Shown one piece after another: positions 29,196-38,700 of a DNA stretch of 64,000 bases. The translations under genes were made by a program, and so were the position numbers. The notes beneath the pieces are model-generated. The model had not been told where the DNA came from and searched no databases. It worked only from the letters and a program-made list of their open reading frames with translations. Source of the stretch: JBHELT01 sp046262935 (lineage in GTDB: Bacteria > Actinomycetota > CADDZG01 > JAHWKV01); the NCBI GenBank assembly GCA_046262935.1, contig JBHELT010000060.1:22276-86275 (forward strand). The letters are read 5' to 3'. Each line of letters starts with the position of its first letter. Position 1 is the first letter of the stretch.

Positions 29196-31402
29196 GCAAA
29201 AGGTTGATGCGCCGCAAGTCGGTGGTCGAAAGCTCGCTGGCCCTGCGCGTCGTGGTTGGGGGGGCCGTGATGGTTGGGATCCTCGCGGTGGTCGGACAGG
29301 ACATCGTGAAGGGGCGCACGGCTGTGGCGGTTATCGCCCTCACTCCTGTTGGCTACATCGTCTCTTGGTACAGGCGCGCGTCCAAGAACGTGGTGCTGAA
29401 ACTCATACTCGCTGCGGCCGCGATATTGGCGCTGATGGATTTCCTGCGATCCGTTGGGGGTGCAACATCGGTAGAGGCCGCGCGTGCTCCTCTCGCCGAG
29501 ATCTTCCTGTGGGTGCAGATGCTGCACTCATTCGATCTTCCACGAAGACGTGACCTTATGTTCTCACTCGCAACCTCTGTGACACTCGTGGCACTTGGCG
29601 GCTCGCTCGCTCTCGACTCAGGTTTCATCATCTACTTCCTGCCCTGGGGCTTGTTATCTGTGATCGCGATCTCGTTGGCGCATACGTCTCAAGTGATCGA
29701 GGGGGCCCCCGACACCGCTGATCCGATAGTAAGTGGGCCGACCAGCACTTCACTCAGGTCGCGCTTGCCCGGCATGCGGATGGCAGCAGGCACCCTTGTC
29801 ATCCTGCTTGCGGCGGGTTCGGTTGCATTCCTGTTCGCTCCCAGGATCGGTGGATCGAGGTTAACCGGCCTCACCTTCAAGATCCCTCGGCTGTTCCCGG
29901 TCGCCCTCGGAAACGGAGTGGTCAATCCAGGGCTGCCCAATTCAGCTGGCCCGGGGGACGACCCCTTTTCGCCGCCGGCTTCTTCATATTTCGGATTCGC
30001 CAACTTCGTTGACCTGCGGGTTAGAGGCAAGCCGTCAGATCAAGTTGTAATGAGGGTCCGCTCGCCTCAGCCTGCATTCTGGAGGGGAGCGGTCTTCGAT
30101 ACCTATTCGCGAAGCGCTTGGACGAACTCCGACAAGACAACTCGGATCATCACCGGGATCCCCGGTCATATCCCGGTTGAAAAGGGGATCGTGTCGACGG
30201 TCAAACACGAACAGCTGATCCAGACCTTCTACATCCAAGCGCCGCAACCGAACATAGTGTTCGCGGCCTACCGTCCAGATGAAGTGTGGTTCCCGGTGGG
30301 ACGGTTGGACGTCACCGATTCATTGGCCATCCGAGCCCCAACCCTGATGAATGAGGGTACTGCGTACAGCGTCGTGTCGAACATCCCTGAACCGTCGAAT
30401 GAAGAGCTTTCGTCTGGCGATGATTCGCAGATCCCTGAAGCGATCATGCAGCGCTACACCCAGCTGCCCACGGACATGCCGCGTCGCGTTAAGGACCTTG
30501 CTCGAACGATCACAGTTTCTAGGCAGGGCACGCTTCAAAAGGTGTTGGCTATCCAAAGTTGGCTGCGGCGCAATACGAAGTATCTGATCGATATCCCTTC
30601 GCAACCGCCGGGAACCGATGCTGTTGACCACTTCTTGTTCGAAGACCGACGGGGCTTCTGCGAACAGATCGCATCGTCGATGGCAGTGATGCTGAGGTCG
30701 CTCGGCGTGCCAGCCAGATTTGCAACCGGATACGACACGGGAAAACGCGATCTGCTTTCCGGTTTCTACGAAGTGCGAGGCTCCGATGCTCACTCTTGGG
30801 TTGAGGTGTATTTTCCGCGAGCTGGCTGGATCGAGTTCGATCCGACCCACGAGGTTCCACTTGCCGGTTCGACTGCGGAGTCGGTCCCAGGCATCGAGCT
30901 TTTCAAGAAAGCGTTCGCGCCTTTTGGCAAGATACTTGGACAAGGATTCTTGCGGCCGGTCTCCTCTGCGATCGGTTCGGCCCTGAAGCTGTTGGCGCGT
31001 TCCGGAGCCGCAGCAGCGTTGCTATTGGTTTCTGCTGCGTTCGTGTTCTTCATCACCAAGACCATGCTGCCCAGGGCTAAGTTGCGATGGGGTCGTCGCC
31101 GAACGAGGACCGGAAGACCCGCTCAGTCGGACGAGGTCGCACTGAGAGCTTTCTCTCTCATCGAATGGGCAGGGGCAACTGCAGGGATCCCGCGCCCACC
31201 TTCGCTCACCGCCTCCGAATACGGGGCGCGCTTGGAGAGGTACCTGACGAACGCGGCGGGAACCGACATCAAGCTAGTGGTTGAAGCATTCGAACTTCAG
31301 GTTTACGCAGGCGTGCTTCCCGGCGCCGAAGGCGCAGATCTCATCGATTCGGCTGCTCGCAGGGTTAGCGAATCCATCGTTCAAAGCAACACCAGCAAGT
31401 AG
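29168..31402 (+). CDS. Membrane transglutaminase-like protein (DUF3488/DUF4129 type)
   Basis: About 744 residues. Five to six membrane helices at the N-terminus are followed by a large extracytoplasmic region containing a transglutaminase core: catalytic Cys in RRGFCEQIASSMAVMLR, His in GSDAHSWVEVYFP and Asp in WIEFDPTHE. A further helix and a cytoplasmic DUF4129-like tail complete it. GTG 29168, with AAGGGG upstream, overlaps DUF58 by 28 bases; ATG 29207 is an alternative start. Likely cross-links or cleaves an envelope substrate with its MoxR/DUF58 partners. Confidence 0.87.
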   Translation: MLADAVGGLSKRLMRRKSVVESSLALRVVVGGAVMVGILAVVGQDIVKGRTAVAVIALTPVGYIVSWYRRASKNVVLKLILAAAAILALMDFLRSVGGATSVEAARAPLAEIFLWVQMLHSFDLPRRRDLMFSLATSVTLVALGGSLALDSGFIIYFLPWGLLSVIAISLAHTSQVIEGAPDTADPIVSGPTSTSLRSRLPGMRMAAGTLVILLAAGSVAFLFAPRIGGSRLTGLTFKIPRLFPVALGNGVVNPGLPNSAGPGDDPFSPPASSYFGFANFVDLRVRGKPSDQVVMRVRSPQPAFWRGAVFDTYSRSAWTNSDKTTRIITGIPGHIPVEKGIVSTVKHEQLIQTFYIQAPQPNIVFAAYRPDEVWFPVGRLDVTDSLAIRAPTLMNEGTAYSVVSNIPEPSNEELSSGDDSQIPEAIMQRYTQLPTDMPRRVKDLARTITVSRQGTLQKVLAIQSWLRRNTKYLIDIPSQPPGTDAVDHFLFEDRRGFCEQIASSMAVMLRSLGVPARFATGYDTGKRDLLSGFYEVRGSDAHSWVEVYFPRAGWIEFDPTHEVPLAGSTAESVPGIELFKKAFAPFGKILGQGFLRPVSSAIGSALKLLARSGAAAALLLVSAAFVFFITKTMLPRAKLRWGRRRTRTGRPAQSDEVALRAFSLIEWAGATAGIPRPPSLTASEYGARLERYLTNAAGTDIKLVVEAFELQVYAGVLPGAEGADLIDSAARRVSESIVQSNTSK

Positions 31403-31478
31403 CAGCTCCGTTCGGTTAAGGCCCCCGGCGTCAGGATCTGCGAAACCCCCGGCTGTTGACAGGCGTTAGTCTCAACAG

Positions 31479-32645
31479 ATGTTCCAAAGCAACTCGACGC
31501 GGATATTCGCTGCTATCGCCCTACTGGGCCTTTTAGTCGCGTCATTCCTTTTCGGATTTGGTGTTGGAAGGGATGCCCCCGCCTCGCATCTGGATGCGCA
31601 CTTTGGCTTGCTCGATGAAGTTCGGGACGATATATCCCGCTCCGCGCTCAAGGATCCCGACGAGCGTCGGTTGATCTCCGCTGCAGTCAAAGGGATGCTC
31701 ACTGCTCTTGACGATCCATACGCCGCTTACCTCGATCCGAAGGCATATGACACGTTCCAGAAAGATGTTGCAACCGGTCAATACTCGGGGGTTGGAGTTT
31801 GGTTGAAAGAAGACCCGAACAAGAAGATCAAAGTGGTTTCTGTCCTCGAGGACACCCCAGCAGCACGGGCAGGCATACAGAGCGAAGATGTTCTAAAGAC
31901 CGTGGGAGGTCGTTCGGTCGATGGGTTAACGATCGAAGAAGTCGTACAGCGAATCCAAGGCAAACCCGGAACCACAGTCACGGTCACTGTGATCCGTGCC
32001 GGCGCGGCTCCTCAGGATTTCACCCTCACCAGAGAGCAGATCGATGTGCCGACCGTGCAATCGAAGATGGTAAACGGCAAGCAAGGTCTGATCCGGCTTA
32101 TCTCGTTCTCAGCAAAAGCAGGTGAGAAAGTTCGCACGGCCGTGAAGAGCTTGATGCAAAAGGGCGCCAAGGGTTTCATCCTCGATCTTCGCGGAAACCC
32201 AGGTGGATTGGTCTCGGAATCGGTTGCGGTTTCGAGCGTGTTCTTGGACGGCGGCAAAGTGGTGTCGTACCAGCAGCGCGGCCATCCACAGGTTACCTAC
32301 AACACCGACCATGGCGCCGAGACCAAGTTTCCGTTAGTGGTATTGGTCGATGAAGGTTCGGCGAGTGCTTCCGAGATCGTGGCGGGCGCCGTACAAGATA
32401 GGGGCCGCGGGATCATCGTGGGGACCCAGACCTACGGAAAGGGCTCGATCCAAGATGTGTTTTCCTTGTCCGATGGATCGGCCGTCAAGTTCACTATCGC
32501 TTCGTACTTCACGCCATCGGGCCGCTCTATCGGAGGAGTTGGGATAAGGCCCGATGTCACCGAGTCAGACAAGAACAACCAGCTGGCGAGTGCCGAGCGC
32601 GTTCTGACTGGGATCCTGGCGCAGTCTTCAGACGCGGCCGCTTGA
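31479..32645 (+). CDS. Carboxyl-terminal processing protease, S41 family
   Basis: 388 residues. An N-terminal anchor (IFAAIALLGLLVASFLFGFG), a PDZ domain (YSGVGVWLKED, then DTPAARAGIQSEDVLKTVGG) and the S41 protease domain. The catalytic Ser is in EGSASASEIVAG and the general-base Lys in TYGKGSIQ. Degrades or trims exported proteins. Next to smpB, a common actinobacterial arrangement. Confidence 0.92.
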   Translation: MFQSNSTRIFAAIALLGLLVASFLFGFGVGRDAPASHLDAHFGLLDEVRDDISRSALKDPDERRLISAAVKGMLTALDDPYAAYLDPKAYDTFQKDVATGQYSGVGVWLKEDPNKKIKVVSVLEDTPAARAGIQSEDVLKTVGGRSVDGLTIEEVVQRIQGKPGTTVTVTVIRAGAAPQDFTLTREQIDVPTVQSKMVNGKQGLIRLISFSAKAGEKVRTAVKSLMQKGAKGFILDLRGNPGGLVSESVAVSSVFLDGGKVVSYQQRGHPQVTYNTDHGAETKFPLVVLVDEGSASASEIVAGAVQDRGRGIIVGTQTYGKGSIQDVFSLSDGSAVKFTIASYFTPSGRSIGGVGIRPDVTESDKNNQLASAERVLTGILAQSSDAAA

Positions 32646-32656
32646 GGCCCTGAGCC

Positions 32657-33133
32657 GTGGCGAAGAAGAAGAAAGGCGCATCCGAAGCTGGGGTTGCGGC
32701 CTCAAACCCAAAGGCTCGCCATAACTACACGATCTTGGATTCGATGGAAGCCGGGATAGTTCTGACAGGAAGCGAAGTCAAGTCCTTGAGACAAGGAAGA
32801 GCCTCGCTGCGTGAAGCATTCGGCGTTATCCAAGACGGTGAGGTCTATCTGATCGGGATGCATATCCCCCCGTACGCTCAGGCGGGATACGCGCAGCACG
32901 AACCAACGCGCAAACGCAAACTGCTGCTTCGCAAAGAAGAGATCGAGCGACTGATGGGCAAAACTGCGGAGCGCGGACTCACGTTGGTGCCGATGAAGTG
33001 TTACTTCAAACATGGTCTGGCCAAGATCGAACTCGGTTTGGCGAAGGGAAAACGTTTGTACGACAAGCGCGAGGACCTGAAAGCCAAAGACGCCAAGATG
33101 CAGGTCGACCGAGCGATGGGCCGACGCCGATGA
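32657..33133 (+). CDS. smpB: SsrA-binding protein SmpB
   Basis: 158 residues from GTG 32657. The OB-fold hallmarks are present: ARHNYTILDSMEAGIVLTGSEVKSLRQGR and the C-terminal basic tail KGKRLYDKREDLKAKDAKMQVDRAMGRR. It carries tmRNA into stalled ribosomes. The tmRNA gene begins 68 bases downstream. Confidence 0.96.
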   Translation: MAKKKKGASEAGVAASNPKARHNYTILDSMEAGIVLTGSEVKSLRQGRASLREAFGVIQDGEVYLIGMHIPPYAQAGYAQHEPTRKRKLLLRKEEIERLMGKTAERGLTLVPMKCYFKHGLAKIELGLAKGKRLYDKREDLKAKDAKMQVDRAMGRRR

Positions 33134-33201
33134 GGTGTTGTCGCTAAGGGCAGTTACACTGTTTGTATTGACAACTGAATAGATCACTCAGTTTTCACTG
33201 A

Positions 33202-33550
33202 GGGGGCGATTGGTTTCGAGGCCGGTTGTTTCGTCTGGTGGAAGCGGGCCGGGGACCAGGGCCTCGTTATCAACTTGGAAAAATAAACTGAAACGTCGCA
33301 GCCTAATGCGAGTTCCCGCCTAGAAAAGGCGGGCGTTCTGTCCGGAAGTGCCTGCGGTTCGGAACAGGGCGTCATGCAGCAGGCTTACCTAGGGCTCCTC
33401 CGGTTGTCAGGGGTGTCTAGGGAAATCTAAGCCGACCTGGGAATGGCGAGCAAGCTTGCGGCGATCGCCTTCCGAGACTAAAAGACAAGCTACGCCCGTA
33501 GATGCCCCAGAAGAAAGCCAGGTCGACCCGGGTTCGATTCCCGGCGCCTC
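33202..33550 (+). ncRNA. ssrA: Transfer-messenger RNA
   Basis: Acceptor arms GGGGGCG (33202-33208) and CGCCTCC (33543-33549) pair over seven bases with discriminator A. TTGGTTTCGA near the 5' end and the T-arm GGGTTCGATTCCC are diagnostic. CCA is not encoded. A hairpin CCCGCC/GGCGGG (33315-33320 with 33328-33333) holds a TAG in its loop, the position where the tag frame of other tmRNAs ends. That frame reads KRRSLMRVPA before the stop. The resume codon cannot be fixed with certainty. SmpB is encoded immediately upstream. Confidence 0.93.
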
Positions 33551-33651
33551 CACTCGGTCCAAAGACGGTCTCTCTTTTTGTAGCTAGTTATGCGGGGTTT
33601 ATCGTATCTTGATAAGGTCTTCATACTTAGCTACACTTCGGCCTGGATCCC

Positions 33652-34827
33652 ATTCGAAATCCGTACTCGCCCGGGGCCGGATCAAGGCCCCCAGTATTAA
33701 CTGGCCGAGACGATCAACTCGAAACCTTTCGGATCCTCCTCCAGCGCCTCCGTCTCGGGCGCCCCGAGAAGAGCATGATAATTACGGGCCTGAGGGGGGT
33801 CGGAAAGACTGTCCTGCTGAACACATTTGAAAACATCGCAGAAGAGGCGGAATTTCGCACAGCCAAGACCGAAATTACGCACGAGACTGATTTCAAGCCG
33901 ATGATTGCCCGAATGGTGCGGCGGGCTCTGCTCTCCTTAAGCCCAATGGAGAGATTCAAAGAACGAGCCCTCCGAGCGGCCGGAATACTTAAAGCCTTCA
34001 CGCTAAGACTTCCAGACGGTGTTGAAATCGGTTTGGACGTGGAAGCCGTAAGAGGTCAGGCGGATATTCGGGTAGTTTGGGTGAGGATCTCTCAGATCTT
34101 TTGGTGGCGCTCGGTCACGCCGCCGCGGAACAAGAAACCGGGATCGCCTTTCTCATCGATGAAATTCAGTTCCTAGGCCGAAACGAGCTTGAGGCGTTGA
34201 TAGCCGCCTTACATCAGGTGGCCCAGCGATCCCTTCCTCTGACACTAGTTGGAGCTGGCTTGCCACAGCTACCGGCTCTCGCCGGAGCCCCGAAGTCCTA
34301 CGCTGAGCGCCTATTCGATTTCCCGATGATCGGTCAGCTGGATCAGGAGGCCGCTCGTCAGGCTCTAGAATTGCCAGCCGATGATGAGGGCGCGAGTTTC
34401 GAACCCGAAGGGACTGGCCACATCTTGGAATACACCGAGGGGTATCCATACTTTCTTCAGGAATACGGAAAGCATGTTTGGAACTTGGCGGAAGGCACTT
34501 CGATAACGCTCCAAGACGCCATTGAGGCGCAGCCTCTCGTCGAAACACAACTGGACGAAAACTTCTTTCGCGTTCGCGTCGCGAGGGTCACGCACGCCGA
34601 ACTCAGATATCTCGCCGCAATGGCTGACCTCGGAACGGGGCCCTATAGGTGGAGAAATCGCTGCTGGGCTAGGCCGCGCGGGGCCCGAGAATGTGGCCCC
34701 GACTAGAGCACGACTAATTGAGAAGGGTCTGATTTACAGTCCGTCGCACGGCCTTAACGAGTTCACCGTTCCTCAATTCGACAAGTTCATGAGGCGAACA
34801 AATCCATTAGATTCGCTCGACGAATAG
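33652..34827 (+). pseudogene. Decayed AAA ATPase (ATP-binding protein with P-loop)
   Basis: Three frames together rebuild one ~390-residue ATPase. The first (from about 33652) reads NPYSPGAGSRPPVLTGRDD, then the Walker A SMIITGLRGVGKTVLLN. The second (from about 34077) has the Walker B AFLIDEIQFL. The third (from about 34650 to 34827) reads GGEIAAGLGRAGPENVAP and a winged-helix-like end. No start codon precedes the first piece (TAG at 33628), and frames change near 34070 and 34650. It lies within 110 bases of the tmRNA 3' end, a common integration site. Confidence 0.8.
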
Positions 34828-34917
34828 AGCGAGAGGGACAGTCCTTCCACCGGTTTCCGATCGAGCTGAAGCGTCCGAAGACATACCAGGGACTTGTGCC
34901 CACCCACATCGCGGGTT

Positions 34918-35703
34918 TTAGGGATCGCTTGCTAGCGCAAGTCGCCGCCGGTCGCGCACCAGGATGCCGCCGCGAACCAGCGCGTCAATTAGGTTCGACG
35001 GCCGATGAGTGAAGGGGCGCAAGATGTCGGCAACTTCGTCACGGGTGTACCTCGTGCCATTCGTGAATGCCTCACCTATCGCAACCAGCATCTGAGTTGC
35101 ACGCTCCTGGTCTGTCGGAGTCTTGCCGAGACGCCCCAAGGTCAGCAGTTCGTTCTCAGTGAAAGAGCTCTCGCCAAGATCGCCGGTTGGCAGATCCTTC
35201 AGCAACTTGAGGTCGGCCAAGATGACATCGACTTTCTCGCCCGCTGCGATGGCATTTGTTACACGACTCGTCGCCTGCCGGGTTGCATGGGGCCCCCCAT
35301 CCGCGCGGCGGGCCAGAAGTGAATTCACTAATAACGCCCTTGCCTTCATGGGGATCTGGCGCAACACAGCCACGCGATCGTGGGTTGCGCGAAGTTGCAT
35401 CCGAGATTCGTGATCGAACACCGAAGCCGCGCCCGTCTGAAAACGGATGCTCAACATGAACCGGCGGACCTCGGCGTGTGCATCGTTATCGGGGAGCAGC
35501 ACCTTGGCCAGTCGCAAAGCATCTTCTTTATCGCACGACCGCCAGGCCTCGGCGACAAGAAGACAAGGGATCGGGCGCCCGCCAAGACCGACAAGGGCCT
35601 TCTCGGAATCAACATCATGATCGTGCACGATCACCGAACCACCATCGCTACTTAGCCGATGCTCAGAACCATCGCAATCGATGATGAAGTCCACGGTCGT
35701 CAA
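34918..35703 (-). CDS. Hypothetical protein downstream of AarF kinase gene
   Basis: 261 residues if translation starts at TTG 35703, which overlaps the aarF stop codon (TTGA) and implies coupling; ATG 35724 is an alternative. I do not recognise the family. The N-terminus (TTVDFIIDCDGSEHRLSSDG) looks beta-stranded, the middle is helical, and the C-terminal ~70 residues (YTRDEVADILRPF, then LIDALVRGGILVRDRRRLAL) resemble a winged helix. No membrane segment. Confidence 0.6.
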   Translation of the reverse strand: MTTVDFIIDCDGSEHRLSSDGGSVIVHDHDVDSEKALVGLGGRPIPCLLVAEAWRSCDKEDALRLAKVLLPDNDAHAEVRRFMLSIRFQTGAASVFDHESRMQLRATHDRVAVLRQIPMKARALLVNSLLARRADGGPHATRQATSRVTNAIAAGEKVDVILADLKLLKDLPTGDLGESSFTENELLTLGRLGKTPTDQERATQMLVAIGEAFTNGTRYTRDEVADILRPFTHRPSNLIDALVRGGILVRDRRRLALASDP

Positions 35704-37172
35704 AGAGTTGAGGCCGTGAGCCATTCTTTCTCTTGTTCGCCCAGCGGAGTTGACGGTCCCCGTTCGCCGTAGAACTCGAGCGTCATCCGATGCCAGTTGC
35801 CGGTTGCGTCGAGCTGGGCCAGCACAGCGAACAGGCCGAGTTCGAGCCGGAATTGCAAGATGGCCCAGCGCGGAAGGTTCAGTCGTCTCAGGAAATCCCA
35901 CCACTCGTTGCGAACGTCGAGCATCGCCGCTGTGCGCTCAGCGATGAACGCTCGTGTAAATGTGTATTCCTCGTCCTCAACTAGAGGAGCGAGCGAGAAC
36001 CTGACCCAGTTGTAGAACCTGATCGGGCTGGTCTTTTCCGGATTGCTTACGTATCGCAATGCCTTTCCATGCTCGAAGAAGCTCTCAACGTCGCGTTCGC
36101 ATAATGCCAAGAAGGCTTTGCGCAAGCCCTCCCTAACGTCGTCGGTCAATTCGCAGACGAGACCGAAGTCGTAGCAGGCGACGCGACCATCGTCCATAAG
36201 CAGGTAGTTGCCGGGATGCGGGTCGGCACTCGTGAAGCCGTAGCGGTGTAGAGAGCCGTAATAGAAGCGGAATAGTTTCTCACCGAAGGCGTCGCGCTTG
36301 GCGCGATCCATCTTCTTGACTTCGTCGAACGTCGCACCCGTAGCCCGCTCCATCGTCAATATCTTCGAGGTGGATCGGTCCGGTATAGAGCGCGGCACCC
36401 AGACGAACGGATGGTCTTGGTAGTGATCGGCGAGAAGGTTGAGGTTCTTGGCTTCGGACACGTAGTTGCATTCTTCGAGCACTCTGGCCCTTATCTCTTC
36501 TAAGGCATCATCTGCATCGAGACCGGGTGCGAGCAAAGGCATCAGGGGCTTAACGGCGGCAGTCATCGCCAGGTCGGACTTGATCGCCGATGCGATACCT
36601 GGGTACTGGACCTTGACCGCGACCTCGCGCCCGTCATGCAGAACGGCGTGATGGACCTGCCCAAGGCTGGCAGCCGCGGCTGGTACCACCTCGAAGCTCG
36701 CGAACAGATCTTCGGGCTCGGCATCGAACTCGCGTACGAAAACCTGTTTCACCAGTTTGGGCTCCATCGCAGGCGCTGCGTCGCGAAGTGAAGCTAGCGT
36801 TTGTTGATACATGTCGCGGGTTTCGGGCGGAAGTACGCCTGCATCGATGAATGAGGCCAGTTGTCCGACCTTCATCGAGGCCCCCTTGAGCCGTCCGAGG
36901 GTTTCGACCAGATCCTGTGCGGACTTGGAGTGCAGCTCCGAAAACAGTCGCGCCGCTGTTTCTTTGTTCCCGAGCAAACTTCGTGGTGCGGTTATGGCGA
37001 AACGCATAGAGCCTTTAAGAGATGTGGCCGCGAGCCTGCCCGCTCGACCGACGAAACTCTGAGGAACCGCGCTTTGCGAACGTTTCGTCTTGTCGGACCG
37101 ATCGCTCTTTTGAGGCTTGTCGGTCTTCGACGACGTTGTTTCGTTGGGCTTGGGATCGGAGTCTTGGGGCAT
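35700..37172 (-). CDS. ABC1/AarF/UbiB-family atypical kinase
   Basis: 490 residues from ATG 37172 with AAGG seven bases upstream. The N-terminal ~35 residues are charged and low-complexity. The family's KxGQ motif is LKGASMKVGQLASF, the Ala-rich loop is PAAAASLGQVHHA, the ATP Lys is VAVKVQYPG, and the catalytic/metal region is HRYGFTSADPHPGNYLLMDDGRVACYDFG. Members regulate isoprenoid-quinone or lipid metabolism. Divergent from selD with only 22 bases between start codons. Confidence 0.88.
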   Translation of the reverse strand: MPQDSDPKPNETTSSKTDKPQKSDRSDKTKRSQSAVPQSFVGRAGRLAATSLKGSMRFAITAPRSLLGNKETAARLFSELHSKSAQDLVETLGRLKGASMKVGQLASFIDAGVLPPETRDMYQQTLASLRDAAPAMEPKLVKQVFVREFDAEPEDLFASFEVVPAAAASLGQVHHAVLHDGREVAVKVQYPGIASAIKSDLAMTAAVKPLMPLLAPGLDADDALEEIRARVLEECNYVSEAKNLNLLADHYQDHPFVWVPRSIPDRSTSKILTMERATGATFDEVKKMDRAKRDAFGEKLFRFYYGSLHRYGFTSADPHPGNYLLMDDGRVACYDFGLVCELTDDVREGLRKAFLALCERDVESFFEHGKALRYVSNPEKTSPIRFYNWVRFSLAPLVEDEEYTFTRAFIAERTAAMLDVRNEWWDFLRRLNLPRWAILQFRLELGLFAVLAQLDATGNWHRMTLEFYGERGPSTPLGEQEKEWLTASTL

Positions 37173-37194
37173 GAGAAGCCTTAGGGTACCAAGT

Positions 37195-38268
37195 GTGGAC
37201 ATAGAAGCGATAAAGCTGACCCGCTTCTCGCACGGCGCCGGCTGAGCTTGCAAGCTCGGCCCGTCCGAATTGGCGCAGGTCTTGCGTCATCTGCAGCAAC
37301 AGGGGAGTGGTGATCCGAACCTCCTCCTCGGTCTCGACGCGCCCGACGATGCCGCGATCTATCGCATATCCGGCGATGTCGCTTTGGTTCAGACCGTTGA
37401 TTTCTTCACTCCTGTGGTCGACGATGCTTACACGTGGGGAGCTATAGCGGCGACCAACGCTTTGAGCGATGTCTACGCGATGGGCGCCGAACCAGCCACA
37501 GCACTGAACCTTGTCGCGTGGCCGATGGACCTTGACCTTGCGGTGCTCGCCCAAGTGCTGAGGGGCGGGGCAGACAAATGCGAGGAGGCTGGGGTTTCGA
37601 TCATCGGCGGACACACGGTCGACGACAAAGAGCCCAAGTACGGATTGGCTGTTACGGGTTTCGTGAAGCCCGATGATGCGATAAGGCTCTCGACCGCCAA
37701 GCCTGGGATGGATTTGGTGCTCACCAAGCCGATAGGCACCGGGATCATCTCGACCGCGATCAAACGCTCAGCGATCGACGATGATGCGACCGCGTCGGCG
37801 GTTGCTTCGATGCAAGCTCTCAATCGTCCTGCCGCTCTTGCTATGCGTGAGATCGGATACGGCCCCCACGCGGTGGGGGCCGCCACCGACGTAACGGGCT
37901 ACGGATTGATGGGGCACCTTCAAAACATGGTGTCGGCCAGCGGAGTGGGGGCCGAGATCTACTTCGATCGGGTCCCCATGTTCGAAGGGGTCCGCGATCT
38001 TGCCGCGAAAGGGATGGTCCCCGGCGGAACACGTCGCAACTTCGACTTCTTCTCTGACTCGGTTGAAGTCATCGATGAGTTAGACCGAGATCTCGAGTTG
38101 TGCTTGTACGACGCGCAAACGTCCGGAGGTATGTTGATCGCTGTAGATAGCGCGCTGACTTCATCTTTGATCGAATCGTTGTTGGCGAAACATGCGGTGT
38201 GCGCTGTTCACATCGGAGTTATCACGGGATCGGAGCAGATGCCAATCAGATTGCGACGGGCCGTATGA
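37195..38268 (+). CDS. selD: Selenide, water dikinase with selenocysteine at residue 17
   Basis: Makes selenophosphate from selenide and ATP. Starting at GTG 37195 the protein reads MDIEAIKLTRFSHGAG, then TGA (37243-37245), then ACKLGPSELAQVLRHL. This aligns with the SelD active-site loop, where position 17 is Cys or Sec and the following Lys is catalytic, so the TGA is read as selenocysteine. Full length is 357 residues. Further motifs: DDAAIYRISG, TVDFFTPVVDDAYTWGAIAATNALSDVYAMG, GGHTVDD and ATDVTGYGLMGHL. Conventional gene calling would begin after the TGA at 37270 and lose the active site. It implies SelA, SelB and tRNA-Sec elsewhere in the genome. Confidence 0.9.
37232..37283 (+). promoter_or_regulatory. 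Candidate bacterial SECIS element of selD
   Basis: The bases around the TGA fold. GAGCTTGCAAGCTC (37244-37257) is a perfect palindrome overlapping the stop codon. A wider stem can form between GCGCC (37235-37239) and GGCGC (about 37271-37275), enclosing the TGA near its base. Bacterial SECIS hairpins lie immediately 3' of the Sec codon, so the position fits; the SelB-binding loop is not verified. Confidence 0.5.
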
Positions 38269-38696
38269 GGCGAGCATCGATCTCGATATCAAAAGACGTG
38301 TTCGATGCCATGATCGAACACTGCAAGGAAGGTCTGCCCAATGAGGCTTGCGGTTTTCTTGCGGGCAAAGACGGTCATGCAGATCGCATCTATCCGTTGA
38401 TCAACCAGGCGGCGTCGCCAGTCTTCTACAAGCCCGACGGCAAGCAGATGATCGCGGCCATGAACGACATCGATGACACAGGCAGCGATCTGATCGCGAT
38501 CTTTCACTCCCATGTTGCGAGTGCACCTTTGCCTTCGCCAACCGATGTTCGTGAGGCGCACTATCCCGATGCCGTTTACCTGATCGTTTCATTGAAAGAC
38601 CTGGGATCGATCGAAGCCAAAGGGTTCTTCATCGAAAAGAAGGACTGGCGCGATGCCGAGGGCGAAGTATTAGAAGTTGCCCTGGTGATATCTTGA
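38265..38696 (+). CDS. mec: JAMM/MPN-type metalloprotease (Mec-like)
   Basis: 143 residues. ATG 38265 overlaps the selD stop (ATGA). JAMM zinc site: Glu in LPNEACGFLAG, then HSHVASAPLPSPTD (HxH followed by PSxxD). In mycobacteria the homologue Mec cleaves cysteine off CysO after cysteine synthesis; the CysO and CysM genes follow directly here, so the same role is expected. Confidence 0.88.
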   Translation: MRRASISISKDVFDAMIEHCKEGLPNEACGFLAGKDGHADRIYPLINQAASPVFYKPDGKQMIAAMNDIDDTGSDLIAIFHSHVASAPLPSPTDVREAHYPDAVYLIVSLKDLGSIEAKGFFIEKKDWRDAEGEVLEVALVIS

Positions 38697-38700
38697 GTTC

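Noticed and set aside
33292..33306. tmRNA tag ending VAA at TAA 33304
   Set aside because: A TGA four codons upstream leaves too short a tag, and the stop is not in the hairpin loop; kept only as an alternative.
37015..37614. 199-residue minus-strand frame across the aarF/selD start region
   Set aside because: It is the complement of selD, whose protein is clearly conserved; its own translation has no domain.
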